64,000 nt of DNA, taken from the NCBI RefSeq assembly GCF_003012775.1, contig NZ_PXYG01000001.1, positions 558,001 through 622,000 on the forward strand, in the 5' to 3' direction. The stretch is from Zobellella endophytica. Lineage in GTDB: Bacteria; Pseudomonadota; Gammaproteobacteria; Enterobacterales; Aeromonadaceae. The translations under genes and the position numbers were made by a program. The notes beneath the pieces are model-generated. The model saw nothing but the letters and a program-made list of their open reading frames with translations, searched no databases and was not told the origin of the DNA. Shown piece after piece: positions 20,020-29,242 of this stretch; within the stretch, counting starts at the first letter, position 1, and the number at the start of each line of letters is the position of its first letter.

Positions 20020-22649
20020 TACACACTATCTCCATCATGATGATATTCGGGATCAATGCCATCGGCTTCATGCCGGTTTGGCACCGCCAGCAGGGTGCCG
20101 GCTCGGTCGGGCCGGCCGTGTAATCGCCAGGCCCGGGCCAGATCTTCCCGCCATTGCCGGTTCCAGGGGCAAGCGGCCAGGGCCTTTTCCATCAGGCCGA
20201 TGCCATCGGCCAGGTGGCCCTTGTCGCAATACACCAGCCCCAGCATGAAATGGGCGGCGGCATGTCCGGGCACAAAATGCAGCAGTTGTTTGAAACAACG
20301 CTCGGCCTCGTCCAGCAATCCGGCCCGATATTGGTCCACCCCCTGGCTGAGCCAGCCGGGCTCCGGCAGGGTGACCATTTCGATCGGCTCCCAGCGGATC
20401 TTGCGGTTGGTGCCGGCAATCAGCGGCGCCAGGTGTCGTTCATAGCGGCGCCATTTCTCGCGGCTGCTGTGGTAGATGGGCTGGCGCACCTGCCAGACAC
20501 TGGCGGTTTTCACCGGCCGCTCGAGTTCGCTGAAATTGAGCACCTGTGGTTCCCAAGCGACCCCGATATAGTCGAGCATCATGCGCGCGCTGGCTTCGGG
20601 GTCGGCGATCACCGCCTCGTATTGCACTTCCAGGATCTCGCCGGGAAAGACCTGGTTCCAGTGGTGCATCAGCAGGTTGTGATCGGCCAGTTGTTCGCCG
20701 ATCCACTCGAGATGGTAGGCAAAGCCCATGCCGCCGTGCTTGGCGGCATAGTCGGTGAAATAGTTGGAAAGGGCGATGTCGCGTGGATCCCGCCGCACCG
20801 AGATGATTCGGGCATGGGGAAACAGCAGCTTGATTAGGCCGATATTTTCGAAGTTGTGGGGTAGCTTGTCGACCACATGAAGGGCTTCCGGCGCGTACTC
20901 CTGCAATTCCTTGAGCACGTACCCGGCGATGCCCCGGCTCACCCGGGCATCAAGATCGTCCACGCAGTCCGGGTAGCCACGACCGGAGCCTGCGCGCCGT
21001 TCCCAGCGCTCCAGGCCGGTGATGACCCGTGGCATGATCCCCAGCTCACCGGCGCCGTGGATGCGGCTGTGGCCGGCAATGATCTGCTCCACCAGGGTGG
21101 TGCCCGAGCGGGGCATGCCCAGCACGAAGACCGGCAGACGGCTGTCCACCCCGCAGCCAGGCCGATGCTCGTACAGAGCCCGGTTGAAGGCATGGCGAAC
21201 GCGGGCGCAGCGCTGTCGATGGGCCTTGGGATCATAGTTGAGCAGGCGGCGGGCAGCCGCATTGGCCTCATCCGCCAGCGCAAAGGCCCGGTCGTAGTCT
21301 TTTCGCTTCTCCCAGGCGACGGCCAGCTGCAGCAGCAGACTGGCACGCACACTACCTTCCTGCCCCGGGGTGCGCGCCAGGGTTTCGAGGCGCTCGAGGG
21401 TGGCGTCGTCATCCGGAAAATGCCGGGCGTTGATCAGGGCGCTGTGACCCCGGGCCGGATCGATGGACTTGAGCTGCTCAAAGCACTCTACGGCCTCATC
21501 GATACGGCCCAGCTGCATGAGCAACTGACCCAGGCCCTGCCATGCCGGGACATTACCCGGCTGCTCCTCCAGCACCTGGCGGTAGGCGGCGACCGCTTCG
21601 TCGAATTTCTGTTCCTGGCCAGCCAGCCCCGCTCGCGCCAGGCGCAACTGAAGGTTCAGCTCAGCCAGAACCTCGGCCGGCAGGCGAGCCGCGGAATAAC
21701 CGTCGAGTTCGGCACCGGCCTGGTCGATGGCGTGTCGCGCGGTGGCCGGGTCGAACTGAATGCTGTGGCTGGCCAGTTGCAGCCACAGCCCCACCGAGGG
21801 CTCCTGCGCATCCCGCGCGCAGCGAATGGCGCGGCGCAACAGGGCTAGGCACTGGGCCGTGCGGCCCTGTAGCTGGGCCAGTTCGGCCAACTGCGTGAGC
21901 AGAAGGCGATTATCGGGGTAGTGGTTGAGGCCGGCACGCAGCCGCTCCTCCGCCTGGGCATGGCGATCGCGGCCTTGCAGGCGCCGTGCATAGCCGGCCA
22001 GCAGGGCACACCAGTCGGCTGCCGGCAGTGCGCCGCGCTGCACCTCCAGCCAGCTCTCCGCAGCATCGAAAGCCTCGTCCAGCAACCACAGGTCCAGGCG
22101 CAGGCCGCGCAACTGCTGGTCGTAAAAGGCGACGCTGTCGGCCGGCCAGTGGCCGCGCTCCGTCCGCCAGCAGGCTTCGGCCCTGGCCAGCACTGCCCAG
22201 CCCTCGTTCACTTGCTGCTGTGCGTACAGGCGCAGCAGGTTAAGGAACACCGGCATGCGGGGGGTCAGTGACAGGCTTTGCCGGAACAGCGTCAGGGCTT
22301 CATCAATTTGCCCCTGGTGCTGGCGACAGAACCCCAGGCGGGCCAGCAACAGGCTGTGAGGAGCCTTATCACGCCGCAGCTCGGCTTCCAGCAGCTCGAC
22401 GGCGCAGTCCAGGTCGCCCAGCGCCAGATGCACCGCGCCGAGGTCGACCCGGGCATCGCGGTCCAGGGCGGCAATATCCAGCCTCTCCAGCATCGCCCGC
22501 GCTCCACCGCGATCGCCCAACTGGGCCATGGCCAGGGCCAGCAGAACGGTCACGGCCGGATCGGTGGACGATTCCTGAAGACAAGCTTCTTGCAAGGCGA
22601 AGTACGCCTGTTGCTCCGCCAGGCGGCGGAGCAGTGTCAGTATCATCAT
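20019..22649 (-). CDS. TPR-repeat protein with PAPS-dependent sulfotransferase domain
   Basis: An 876-residue cytoplasmic-looking protein with no signal peptide. Residues ~1-430 are tetratricopeptide repeats, the sulfotransferase core spans ~500-740 and further TPRs lie at ~745-850. PAPS-binding signatures are clear: VFVLGMPRSGTTLVEQII (5'-phosphosulfate loop, ~505-522) and ISVRRDPRDIALSNYF (3'-phosphate site, ~612-630). The core resembles tyrosylprotein-type sulfotransferases (PRSGTTL). The gene starts nine bases after the adhesin stop and overlaps the TolC gene, so it belongs to the secretion operon. By analogy with RaxST in the Xanthomonas rax operon it may sulfate the exported protein before secretion, with the TPRs holding the substrate. 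The acceptor is not shown by sequence. Confidence 0.88.
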   Translation of the reverse strand: MMILTLLRRLAEQQAYFALQEACLQESSTDPAVTVLLALAMAQLGDRGGARAMLERLDIAALDRDARVDLGAVHLALGDLDCAVELLEAELRRDKAPHSLLLARLGFCRQHQGQIDEALTLFRQSLSLTPRMPVFLNLLRLYAQQQVNEGWAVLARAEACWRTERGHWPADSVAFYDQQLRGLRLDLWLLDEAFDAAESWLEVQRGALPAADWCALLAGYARRLQGRDRHAQAEERLRAGLNHYPDNRLLLTQLAELAQLQGRTAQCLALLRRAIRCARDAQEPSVGLWLQLASHSIQFDPATARHAIDQAGAELDGYSAARLPAEVLAELNLQLRLARAGLAGQEQKFDEAVAAYRQVLEEQPGNVPAWQGLGQLLMQLGRIDEAVECFEQLKSIDPARGHSALINARHFPDDDATLERLETLARTPGQEGSVRASLLLQLAVAWEKRKDYDRAFALADEANAAARRLLNYDPKAHRQRCARVRHAFNRALYEHRPGCGVDSRLPVFVLGMPRSGTTLVEQIIAGHSRIHGAGELGIMPRVITGLERWERRAGSGRGYPDCVDDLDARVSRGIAGYVLKELQEYAPEALHVVDKLPHNFENIGLIKLLFPHARIISVRRDPRDIALSNYFTDYAAKHGGMGFAYHLEWIGEQLADHNLLMHHWNQVFPGEILEVQYEAVIADPEASARMMLDYIGVAWEPQVLNFSELERPVKTASVWQVRQPIYHSSREKWRRYERHLAPLIAGTNRKIRWEPIEMVTLPEPGWLSQGVDQYRAGLLDEAERCFKQLLHFVPGHAAAHFMLGLVYCDKGHLADGIGLMEKALAACPWNRQWREDLARAWRLHGRPDRAGTLLAVPNRHEADGIDPEYHHDGDSV

Positions 22650-22658
22650 CCCGCCCGC

Positions 22659-25600
22659 CTACACCAGGCCTTGGGACGTGAGGATATTGCCGGGCATCTG
22701 TGTAAGATAGTGTTGAGCAAGGCCGAGCTTGGGAGGTTGAGCCGACTCCCACAGGTGGTGCGAGGTGCCTTCGCTCGCACTCCAGAGCGTCGCAGAGCCT
22801 CTCTCGTTATTCACCGCTCTCGATAGATAAGCGTAGGATGCGAACACGGCAAAGGCGCTGCTGGTCGGGCCCGTCCAGAGGAAGAAGCCTCCCGCCGAGT
22901 CGCTGCCCGTCGCGGTGACTACATTCCCTTTGTTCCCGATCATGGGACTGCCATCGCCAACGAATACGATCTTGTCATCGGTTCCCAGCGTTCCTGCGCT
23001 ACCTGTCCAGGTTCCCCAGCTGGCAGCCGGATTGGACGAAGTACCATCTGTATTCAATATATGAGAATCACTCTGCATACGGATATAGATGGTGTAACTG
23101 GTATTCGCATCGAAGACACGTCCGCTGTGGTTGGAGCTGACGCCGTTAACCAGATCGAAAACAACAATGGACGTATCGGTAGAGGATTCGGCCACATCAT
23201 TGATGGCCAGTGCCACGCCCTGCTCGGTCTGGTTGCCGGCGGCGTCGGTGGCCACCACGGTGAAGTCGTAGCTGGCCTTGGTTTCGAAGTCCGGGTTGCC
23301 GGTCAGCGTGACCGCGCCGGTGGCGGCATCGATGGTAAACGCCGCCGCGTCATCGCCGTTGTCGGCCTTGAGGCTGTAGCTCAGCACCGTGTCATCCGTG
23401 GCCTGGGCGGTGTAAACCACCTGCTCCGCGCCGCTGTTTTCGTTAATGGCGGTGGCGGTAGCGCCGGAAGTGAACCCGGGAGCTGTGGTATCTACCTTGT
23501 AGCCGGCGTTATCCGTGACGACACCGTAGTCGAGGATCACGTCCACCCCGTTGACGTTTTTCAGGGTGCTGCCGTTGAGCTCCAGGGCATCCTCGGGCAG
23601 GGCGATGCCATCCAGGTCGGTCTGGCCCGGCAGCACGGTGTAGGTGAAGCTCAACTGCCTGGTGCCCGAGCCGCCGGCATAGGTCGCGTAGACGGTTTCG
23701 CCACCGATGTCGAGCGCCAGGCGCGGGTTGCCACCGGTGGTGTCCACCGTTACCGACTCGAACAGCCCGACCGTCAGGGTGAGGGTATCGCCGGCATTGA
23801 GGTAATCTCCCTGCTTGCCGGACGCCGCGGTGATCGCCACGCTGGTGATCACCATTTGGGCCAGGCCCTGATCGATCAACACCCCTTCCGGAATGGCATG
23901 ATCGTAAGCCTGGTTCAGCGAGGCGCCCTGATCCGGGTTGCTGGCCCAGGCGCCGCCCCAGAGATCGACACTGATCGCCCCGGGACGCTGGAGCACCCCG
24001 GTATGATGCAGCGCAATCTGGTTGCTGACAGGCATCGGCATTGGAGCGCCAGGATGATACATCGGGAAGCCAAACGATGTAGTCGTATATCCGGGCCCGG
24101 GCACCCACTGTATCGTTTGCGTTTTCCAGCCCAGGCTGTTGTCGTTTACCGCAAGCTGTGAGACGGCCTTGTTGACGACGGTGACGGCTGCATCATTGCC
24201 TACCAATATGATCTGATCATCGGCACCGAGGTGTTCGGCACCACTCCAGGTACCCCAGCTATCATCCAGCCCCGGCCCCTCGCCGTCGGTACTGGGGCTG
24301 GAGCCATAGCCGCCGTTGACCCGGATATAGACGGTGTAGCTCTTGTCCGCCTGGAAAGTACGGTCGCTGTGGCTGGAGCTCACTCCTTCCGCCAGATCGA
24401 ATACCACCACGGAGGTGTCCATGTCCGGCGCCGTGGTGAAATTCAGCATGCTGCTGTCGGCAATGCCGGCATAAGGGTTGCCGGCTGCATCCGTGAGGGC
24501 GCCGTCGTCAATCTGAAGGTGATAGTCGGTTTCGAAAGCCAGGTCGAGCGTGGGATTGATGGTCACCGTATTGCCGCTGATGCTCACCTGGGCGTCATCC
24601 ACCGCAATGGTGCGGATGTCTCCGGCACCGTCGCTGATCACGATATTGCCGCTGCCCGCCTGCACGGTTTCCGCGAAGGTCAGCACAATATTGCCGTCGA
24701 CCGCCATAGCCCCGGCGCCATCCACCGGGTTGCTGGAGGCGAGGGCTGGTGCCGTGGTATCAACCAGAAAACCTGCGTTATCGGCCACGGCATGGTGAGC
24801 CAGGTTCGCTGCATTGCCTGCCGCGTCACGCAGTATGCCGCCATTTAATTGCAGCGCGTTTTCCGGGATGCCGATGCCATTGGCATCGGTTTGCCCGGCC
24901 TCAATGACATAACTGAACACCAGGCTGGTGCCGCCGCTGCCCGAAACATAGTCGGCGTAGACGGTGCTGCCGCCGATATTGAGCGCGATACGCGGCGTGC
25001 CGCCCGTGGTGACCACGCTGGTATTCTCGCTCATGGTCACGGTGATGCTGACGGTGTCACCTTCGTTAAGGGTATCGTTCCGCCCCCCAACGGCACCGGA
25101 GATGGCCACGCTGCTGACCGAAGGCGGAACCTCGTCGGCAATATCATTGATATTCAGCGTGACCGCCTGCTCACTGTGGTTGCCGGCGGCATCGGTGGCC
25201 ACCACGGTGAAGTCGTAGCTGTCCTTGGTTTCGAAGTCCGGGTCTCCGGTCAGCGTGACCGCGCCGGTGGCGGCGTCGATGGCGAGCAGGGCATGGTCGT
25301 CGACGTCCTTCAGGTGGTAGCTCACGCCGCCGCTGATATCGCCGTCATCGGTGCTGCTGGCGGTGTAGATCCGCTGGCCGGCGCCACTGTTCTCGTCGAT
25401 AGCGGTGGCGGTCGCACCGGAGGTGATGGTGGGCGCGCTTTCATCCAGATCGTTGATGGTGAGGGTGACCGCCTGCTCGCTGTGGTTGCCGGCGGCATCG
25501 GTGGCCACCACGGTGAAGTCGTAGCTGCTCTTGGCTTCGTGATCCGGATCGCCCACCAGGGTGACCTCGCCGGTGGCGGCGTCGATGGCGAGCAGGGCAT

Positions 25601-26291
25601 GGTCACCGACCGCCTTCAAGCGGTAGGTCAACCCCGCACTGGTATCGGTGGTGTCGTCCGTATCGGCCGTGTCGGTAGCCGAGGCGGTATAAATCACCTG
25701 TCCAGATCCGCTGTTCTCGTCGAGCGTCGTGGCGGTTGCGCCGGAGGTGATGGTGGGCGCGCTTTCATCCACATCGTTGATGGTGAGGGTGACCGCCTGC
25801 TCACTGTGGTTGCCGGCGGCATCGGTGGCCACCACGGTGAAGCTGTAACTGCTCTTGGCCTCGTGGTCCGGATTGTTCACCAGGGTGACCTCGCCGGTGG
25901 CGGCGTCGATGGCGAGCAGGGCATGATCGTCGACCGCCTTGAGACGGTAGCTGACGCCATCGCTGATATCGCCGTCATCGGTGCTGCTGGCGGTGTAGAT
26001 CCGCTGGCCGGCGCCGCTGTGCTCGTCGAGGGCGGGGGCGGTGCTGCCGGAGGTGATGGTGGGCGCGCTTTCATCCACATCGTTGATGGTGAGGGTGACC
26101 GCCTGCTCGCTGTGGTTGCCGGCGGCATCGGTGGCCACCACGGTGAAGTCGTAGCTGCTCTTGGCCTCGTGATCCGGATCGCCTACCAGGGTGACCTCGC
26201 CGGTGGCGGCGTCGATGGTGAGCAGGGCATGGTCGCCGACGTCCTTGAGACGGTAGCTGACACCGCCGCTGATATCGCCGTCATCGGTGCT
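22659..26291 (-). pseudogene. Cadherin-repeat adhesin, type I secretion substrate, 5' end missing
   Basis: About 1,210 C-terminal residues of a large surface adhesin. From the broken end there are four cadherin-like units (SAPTITSG...YTASSTDDGDIS...IDAATGEVTLV...TINDVDE), two Ig-like domains, a module starting DTSVVVFDL, another Ig-like domain, one more cadherin unit and a second DTSIVVFDL module that forms the C-terminus. No RTX glycine-rich nonapeptides are visible. The frame stays open into an antisense region up to 27293, but residues upstream of 26291 are the complement of a dehydrogenase gene, so the real start and N-terminal anchoring region are missing. The stop is nine bases before the sulfotransferase gene. 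Either the gene is broken or the joint is artificial. Confidence 0.8.
25130..26291 (-). repeat. Tandem DNA repeats encoding cadherin-like units
   Basis: Roughly 310-320 base units, one partial and three full, with long nearly identical blocks. Examples are the stretches encoding FTVVATDAAGNHSEQAV and HALLAIDAATGEVTL, which recur at about 25.2, 25.5, 25.8 and 26.1 kb. Such near-identity invites copy-number change by recombination and also causes collapse in short-read assembly. The outermost copy is cut at the junction described at 26281-26300. Confidence 0.85.
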
Positions 26292-26300
26292 GCGGTGGTG
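26281..26300. other. Head-to-head junction of two truncated genes
   Basis: Leftward, the sequence TCATCGGTGCTGC matches the same point of the other cadherin units. Intact copies continue TGGCGGTG, whereas here it continues GGTGGTGTGG, which begins the dehydrogenase frame (VVWPNRP). Both genes lose their 5' ends at about 26293/26294, with no gene, promoter or ribosome site between them. Confidence 0.8.
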
Positions 26301-27215
26301 TGGCCGAACCGGCCCGCCCAGATGCAAATGCTGGAACAGCGTTACCACTTGCACCGGCTGGATCTGGCGGCCGATCCGGACGCCCTGCTGGCGGCGGTGG
26401 GCGGGCGCGTCCGGGCGGTGGTCACCTCCCACGGCGGCGGTTTCCCGAAACACCTGCTGGACCGGCTGCCCAGGCTGGAGATCGTGGCCTCGTCCGGGGT
26501 GGGGGTCGATACCCTCTGCGTGGCGGACTGCCACGCCCGGGGCATACCGGTGACCCATACCCCGGACGTGCTGACCGAGGACGTGGCCGACATGGGGCTG
26601 CTGCTGCTGGCCACGGTGCGCCGGCTGCTGCCCGCCGAGCGCTGGGTGCGGCAGGGGCTCTGGCAAAAGCGGGGCATGATGCCGCTCAACCGCTCGGTCA
26701 CCGGCAAGAAGCTCGGCATCGTGGGGCTGGGCCGTATCGGCAAGGCCATCGCCCGGCGGGCGGAAGCCTTCGGCATGGCGGTCTGCTACTACGGCCGCCG
26801 CCGGCAGGAAGGGGTGGACTACCCCTGGTACGACGATCTGGTGCAACTGGCCCGGGAGGTGGACATCCTGATGCCGGTGCTGCCCGGCGGGGAGCAGACC
26901 CGGGGCATCATCAGCGCCGAGGTGCTGCGCGCCCTGGGGCCCGGGGGCTATTTCGTCAATATCGCCCGCGGCTCGGTGGTGGACGAGCCGGCCCTGGTCG
27001 CGCTGCTGCAACAGGGCGGGCTCGCCGGCGCCGGGCTGGACGTGTTCGCCGACGAGCCCCGGGTGCCGGCGGCGCTGCTGGACCTGGACAACGTGGTGTT
27101 GCAGCCGCACTGTGCCAGCGGCACCGAGGAAACCCGCGGCGCCATGGCACAGCTGGTGGTCGACAACCTGGCGGCCCATTTCGCCGGCCGGCCGCTGCTG
27201 ACCCCGGTCGGCTGA
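26295..27215 (+). pseudogene. D-isomer specific 2-hydroxyacid dehydrogenase, start codon region lost
   Basis: NAD(P)-dependent reductase of the hydroxypyruvate/glyoxylate reductase type. Readable residues begin VVWPNRPAQMQMLEQRYH and run about 305 codons to a normal C-terminus. The Rossmann motif GLGRIGKAIA and catalytic Arg, Glu and His sites (NIARGSVVDE, FADEPRVP, LQPHCASGT) are intact. Only about 5-10 N-terminal residues appear to be missing, because homologues start just before VxWPxRP. In-frame GTG codons at 26295 and 26298 could serve as starts but have no ribosome site, since the preceding bases belong to the adhesin. It may therefore be silent, or rescued by a GTG start. Its metabolic partner genes are not evident. 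Confidence 0.8.
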
Positions 27216-27244
27216 GGGCGCGCCGCCCGCGCCTTTATCACCGC

Positions 27245-27370
27245 CGTCATGCCCGCGAAGGCGGGCATCCACAGCCCGGGGGTATTGCTGCAAAAGCCGG
27301 AAGGCCCCGACTCATGGACCCCCGCCTTCGCGGGGGTGACGGGGTAAGGTGCCTTCGCGGGGGTGACCGG
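27245..27370. repeat. Intergenic inverted repeat of REP/dRS-like type
   Basis: GTCATGCCCGCGAAGGCGGG at about 27246-27265 is answered by an inverted arm with core CCCGCCTTCGCGGGGGTGAC at 27321-27340, and a third partial arm GCCTTCGCGGGGGTGAC follows at 27351-27367. Each arm is itself a short hairpin (CCCGCNAAGGCGGG type). Such pairs are common dispersed intergenic repeats in proteobacteria and probably act as 3' structures of the dehydrogenase transcript or are remnants of a small mobile repeat. The remaining bases between 27216 and 27467 hold no gene. Confidence 0.75.
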
Positions 27371-27467
27371 GGAGCCATCCGCCGGCAGCCCTCCCATACC
27401 AGCCGGTTTTTTCGCACAACGGCCGGCCTTTTCCCTTGCCCGATGATTTGTTAACGGTTTTTACAAC

Positions 27468-27483
27468 TGTGATCCGCTTCACG
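27468..27483 (+). promoter_or_regulatory. CRP-like site upstream of the glucarate operon
   Basis: TGTGA-N6-TCACG matches nine of ten core positions of the CRP consensus TGTGA-N6-TCACA. Its centre is about 34 bases upstream of a TATGAT hexamer (27509-27514), near the spacing used by CRP-activated promoters. It suggests catabolite control of tctCBA-garD; binding is inferred. Confidence 0.5.
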
Positions 27484-27506
27484 TAACAAGTGTTGCGCCT
27501 TGGTTT

Positions 27507-27528
27507 GTATGATGTACGATGAATGACA
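27507..27528 (+). promoter_or_regulatory. Candidate operator copy 1 (in front of tctC2)
   Basis: A 22-base element with core TATGATGTACGATGAATG. The same element, differing at one base, occurs at 32382-32403 before kdgD. The part TTGTA-TGATG-TACGA is a near-palindrome of the kind bound by FCD-type GntR proteins, and TATGAT within it is a possible -10 hexamer. The regulator encoded at 34862 is the obvious candidate ligand. Confidence 0.5.
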
Positions 27529-27646
27529 GTCCACTCAGGATGCTCCGGCATCCGATGGTACGGGGTGGCCTGTCGCACGATTATCGCGATGCTGGCGCCG
27601 TCCGGCAAAATCACGACGTTAACTTCAACATTATAGGGAAGGACAT

Positions 27647-28690
27647 ATGAAAGGATTAGTTCATGGCATGCGTCTGGCGGTATGTGGTCTGGCGGTCGTC
27701 GCGGCGACCCAGGCGATGGCCGAGGAACAGCTGATCAAGGGCAATATCCGCCTGGTGATCGGCTCCACCTCCACCGGCGGCGACACCTATCAGAACGCCA
27801 GCATCATCGCCGAAGAACTGGCTAAGAAGCTGGATGTCAACGTCAAGGTCGACGCGGTGGGCACCTCCGCCGCCTTCAAGGCGCTGGCCCGGGGCGCCAG
27901 CGGCAACACCCTGATGTTCTTCCACGATCAGTCCTACCTGGGCAACCTGTACGGCATTCGTGGTTACGACGACATCTTCACCGAGTACAAGGTGGGCCCC
28001 ATGGTGTCCATCAACCCGGGCGACGCCTTCCTGACGCCGAAGAACTCCCCCTACCAGACGGTGGAAGACATCGTCGAGGCGGTCGGCCAGGACAAGCAGG
28101 TGCGGGTGGCCATCCAGCCCGGCGGCGTGTCCGAGATCGGTTATTCGGCGCTGAAAAACGCGGTCATCCTCACCCACCCGGGCAAGGAAGACAACCTGGT
28201 GGCGGTGAACACCGGCTCCCAGTCCGACAAGAACCAGCTGCTGTTCGACGGCCAGGCGGATCTGATCCACGGCTCGGTGCAGGCCAACGAGCAGTACACC
28301 CGCTTGCCGGCGGACGATCAGAAGGCGATGAGCTTCGCCTGGCTGATGGCCCGTGAAGGCACCCTGGCCCAGGCCAACGAGGAAGGCTTCGGCCAGACCA
28401 ACCGGGACGCCCTGCTGGGCTACGCCGAGCCCAATATCAGCGTGACCCTGAACGGCACGGACAACTTCACCTTCGACAAGGAATTCTTCTTTATCTACAA
28501 CAAGGATATCAAGCCGGAGATCGTCGAGTACCTCGACCAGGCCCTGACCGAGATCTATGCCGAAGGCCAGGTGCAGCAAACCTTCAAGAAAAACTTCTTT
28601 ATCCCCAACTTCATGGCGTCGGCTGAATCCGAGCGCTACCTGAAAGAAAAAGCCACCACCTACCAGAAGGTGATCCAGGCGATTCAGTAA
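27647..28690 (+). CDS. tctC: Tripartite tricarboxylate transporter receptor of the glucarate/galactarate operon
   Basis: Periplasmic binding protein with a signal peptide at ~1-24 (MKGLVHGMRLAVCGLAVVAATQAMA). The mature N-terminus, LVIGSTSTGGDTYQNASIIAEEL, follows the TctC pattern, although the protein is distant from the first TctC in the window. Length 347 aa is slightly above usual. GGAAGGA lies before the ATG. It is the first gene of tctC-tctB-tctA-garD and is followed by strong hairpins that probably keep downstream expression lower. The sugar-acid enzymes that follow suggest glucarate and galactarate as ligands. Confidence 0.87.
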   Translation: MKGLVHGMRLAVCGLAVVAATQAMAEEQLIKGNIRLVIGSTSTGGDTYQNASIIAEELAKKLDVNVKVDAVGTSAAFKALARGASGNTLMFFHDQSYLGNLYGIRGYDDIFTEYKVGPMVSINPGDAFLTPKNSPYQTVEDIVEAVGQDKQVRVAIQPGGVSEIGYSALKNAVILTHPGKEDNLVAVNTGSQSDKNQLLFDGQADLIHGSVQANEQYTRLPADDQKAMSFAWLMAREGTLAQANEEGFGQTNRDALLGYAEPNISVTLNGTDNFTFDKEFFFIYNKDIKPEIVEYLDQALTEIYAEGQVQQTFKKNFFIPNFMASAESERYLKEKATTYQKVIQAIQ

Positions 28691-28700
28691 GGCAACCCGG

Positions 28701-28730
28701 GGCTGCCCCACGGCGGGGCAGCCTTGTTTT
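28701..28730 (+). terminator. Attenuator-like terminator between tctC and tctB
   Basis: GGCTGCCCC (28701-28709) pairs with GGGGCAGCC (28715-28723), followed by TTGTTTT. This is a good intrinsic terminator placed inside an operon, so partial read-through is expected. That would make the binding protein more abundant than the permease subunits. Confidence 0.7.
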
Positions 28731-28734
28731 CGGT

Positions 28735-28756
28735 GTTATATGGCGCTCCATATAAC
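28735..28756 (+). other. Second hairpin in the tctC-tctB gap
   Basis: GTTATATGG and CCATATAAC form a perfect 9-bp stem around CGCT, five bases after the terminator tail and 24 bases before tctB. It could protect mRNA ends, be a regulator site or modulate tctB translation; nothing more specific can be said. Confidence 0.5.
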
Positions 28757-28780
28757 GGCATAGTTGGTATAGGTGTTGAT

Positions 28781-29224
28781 ATGGCAGCTTCACTCTCTTC
28801 CCTGCTCGAGGTCTCGATCGACTTCGAGCAGTCACATCTCTTCTTCCCCCGCCTGGTGGCCATCACCCTGCTGGTGCTGCTGGTGATGATAGTCGCGATC
28901 TACGGCCGCGCCTTTCTGGCCGAGGTCAGGTCCGGGCAGCGCTCCCTGGCGTTCTTCGATGCCCACTCGGACAAGTTCCGCCTGTTCGGCACCATCGGCC
29001 TGACGGTGGCCTACTTTCAGCTGATGGACTGGGTGGGGTCGATGTTTCCCAACATGGGCTACGGCTTCCTGTTCGTGTCCATGCCCTTCATGTTCCTGAT
29101 GTCGCTGCTCTATGTGCACGGCCTCGACAAGCGCAAGCTGACGGGCATCGCGCTCAACGCGCTGATCGCCCCCTCCGTGGCCTGGTACGTCCTGGCCAAC
29201 CTGTTCAACATCTCTTTGCCTTAA
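28781..29224 (+). CDS. tctB: TctB small permease subunit
   Basis: Small membrane subunit of the tripartite transporter, 147 residues with four hydrophobic segments (RLVAITLLVLLVMIVAIYG, FGTIGLTVAYFQLMDW, GFLFVSMPFMFLMSLLYV, LNALIAPSVAWYVLANLF). The start MAASL at 28781 is chosen over an upstream frame at 28724 because the latter runs through the hairpins. The ribosome site is weak, which fits lower expression than tctC. TctA follows after 18 bases. Confidence 0.85.
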   Translation: MAASLSSLLEVSIDFEQSHLFFPRLVAITLLVLLVMIVAIYGRAFLAEVRSGQRSLAFFDAHSDKFRLFGTIGLTVAYFQLMDWVGSMFPNMGYGFLFVSMPFMFLMSLLYVHGLDKRKLTGIALNALIAPSVAWYVLANLFNISLP

Positions 29225-29242
29225 CGAGCGAGGATTTACCCG

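Noticed and set aside
25130-26291. Regularly spaced repeats considered as a CRISPR array
   Set aside because: Units are about 310-320 bases, coding in one frame, with no short spacer pattern; they are cadherin-domain repeats.
24849-26294. Long plus-strand open frame continuous with the dehydrogenase
   Set aside because: Upstream of 26294 it is the complement of the adhesin repeats (periodic GGIGGHHGEVVA-like sequence) with no family match; only the part after the junction is a real protein.
26292-27293. Nominal N-terminus of the adhesin reading frame
   Set aside because: It is antisense to a well-conserved dehydrogenase and has no adhesin-like residues.
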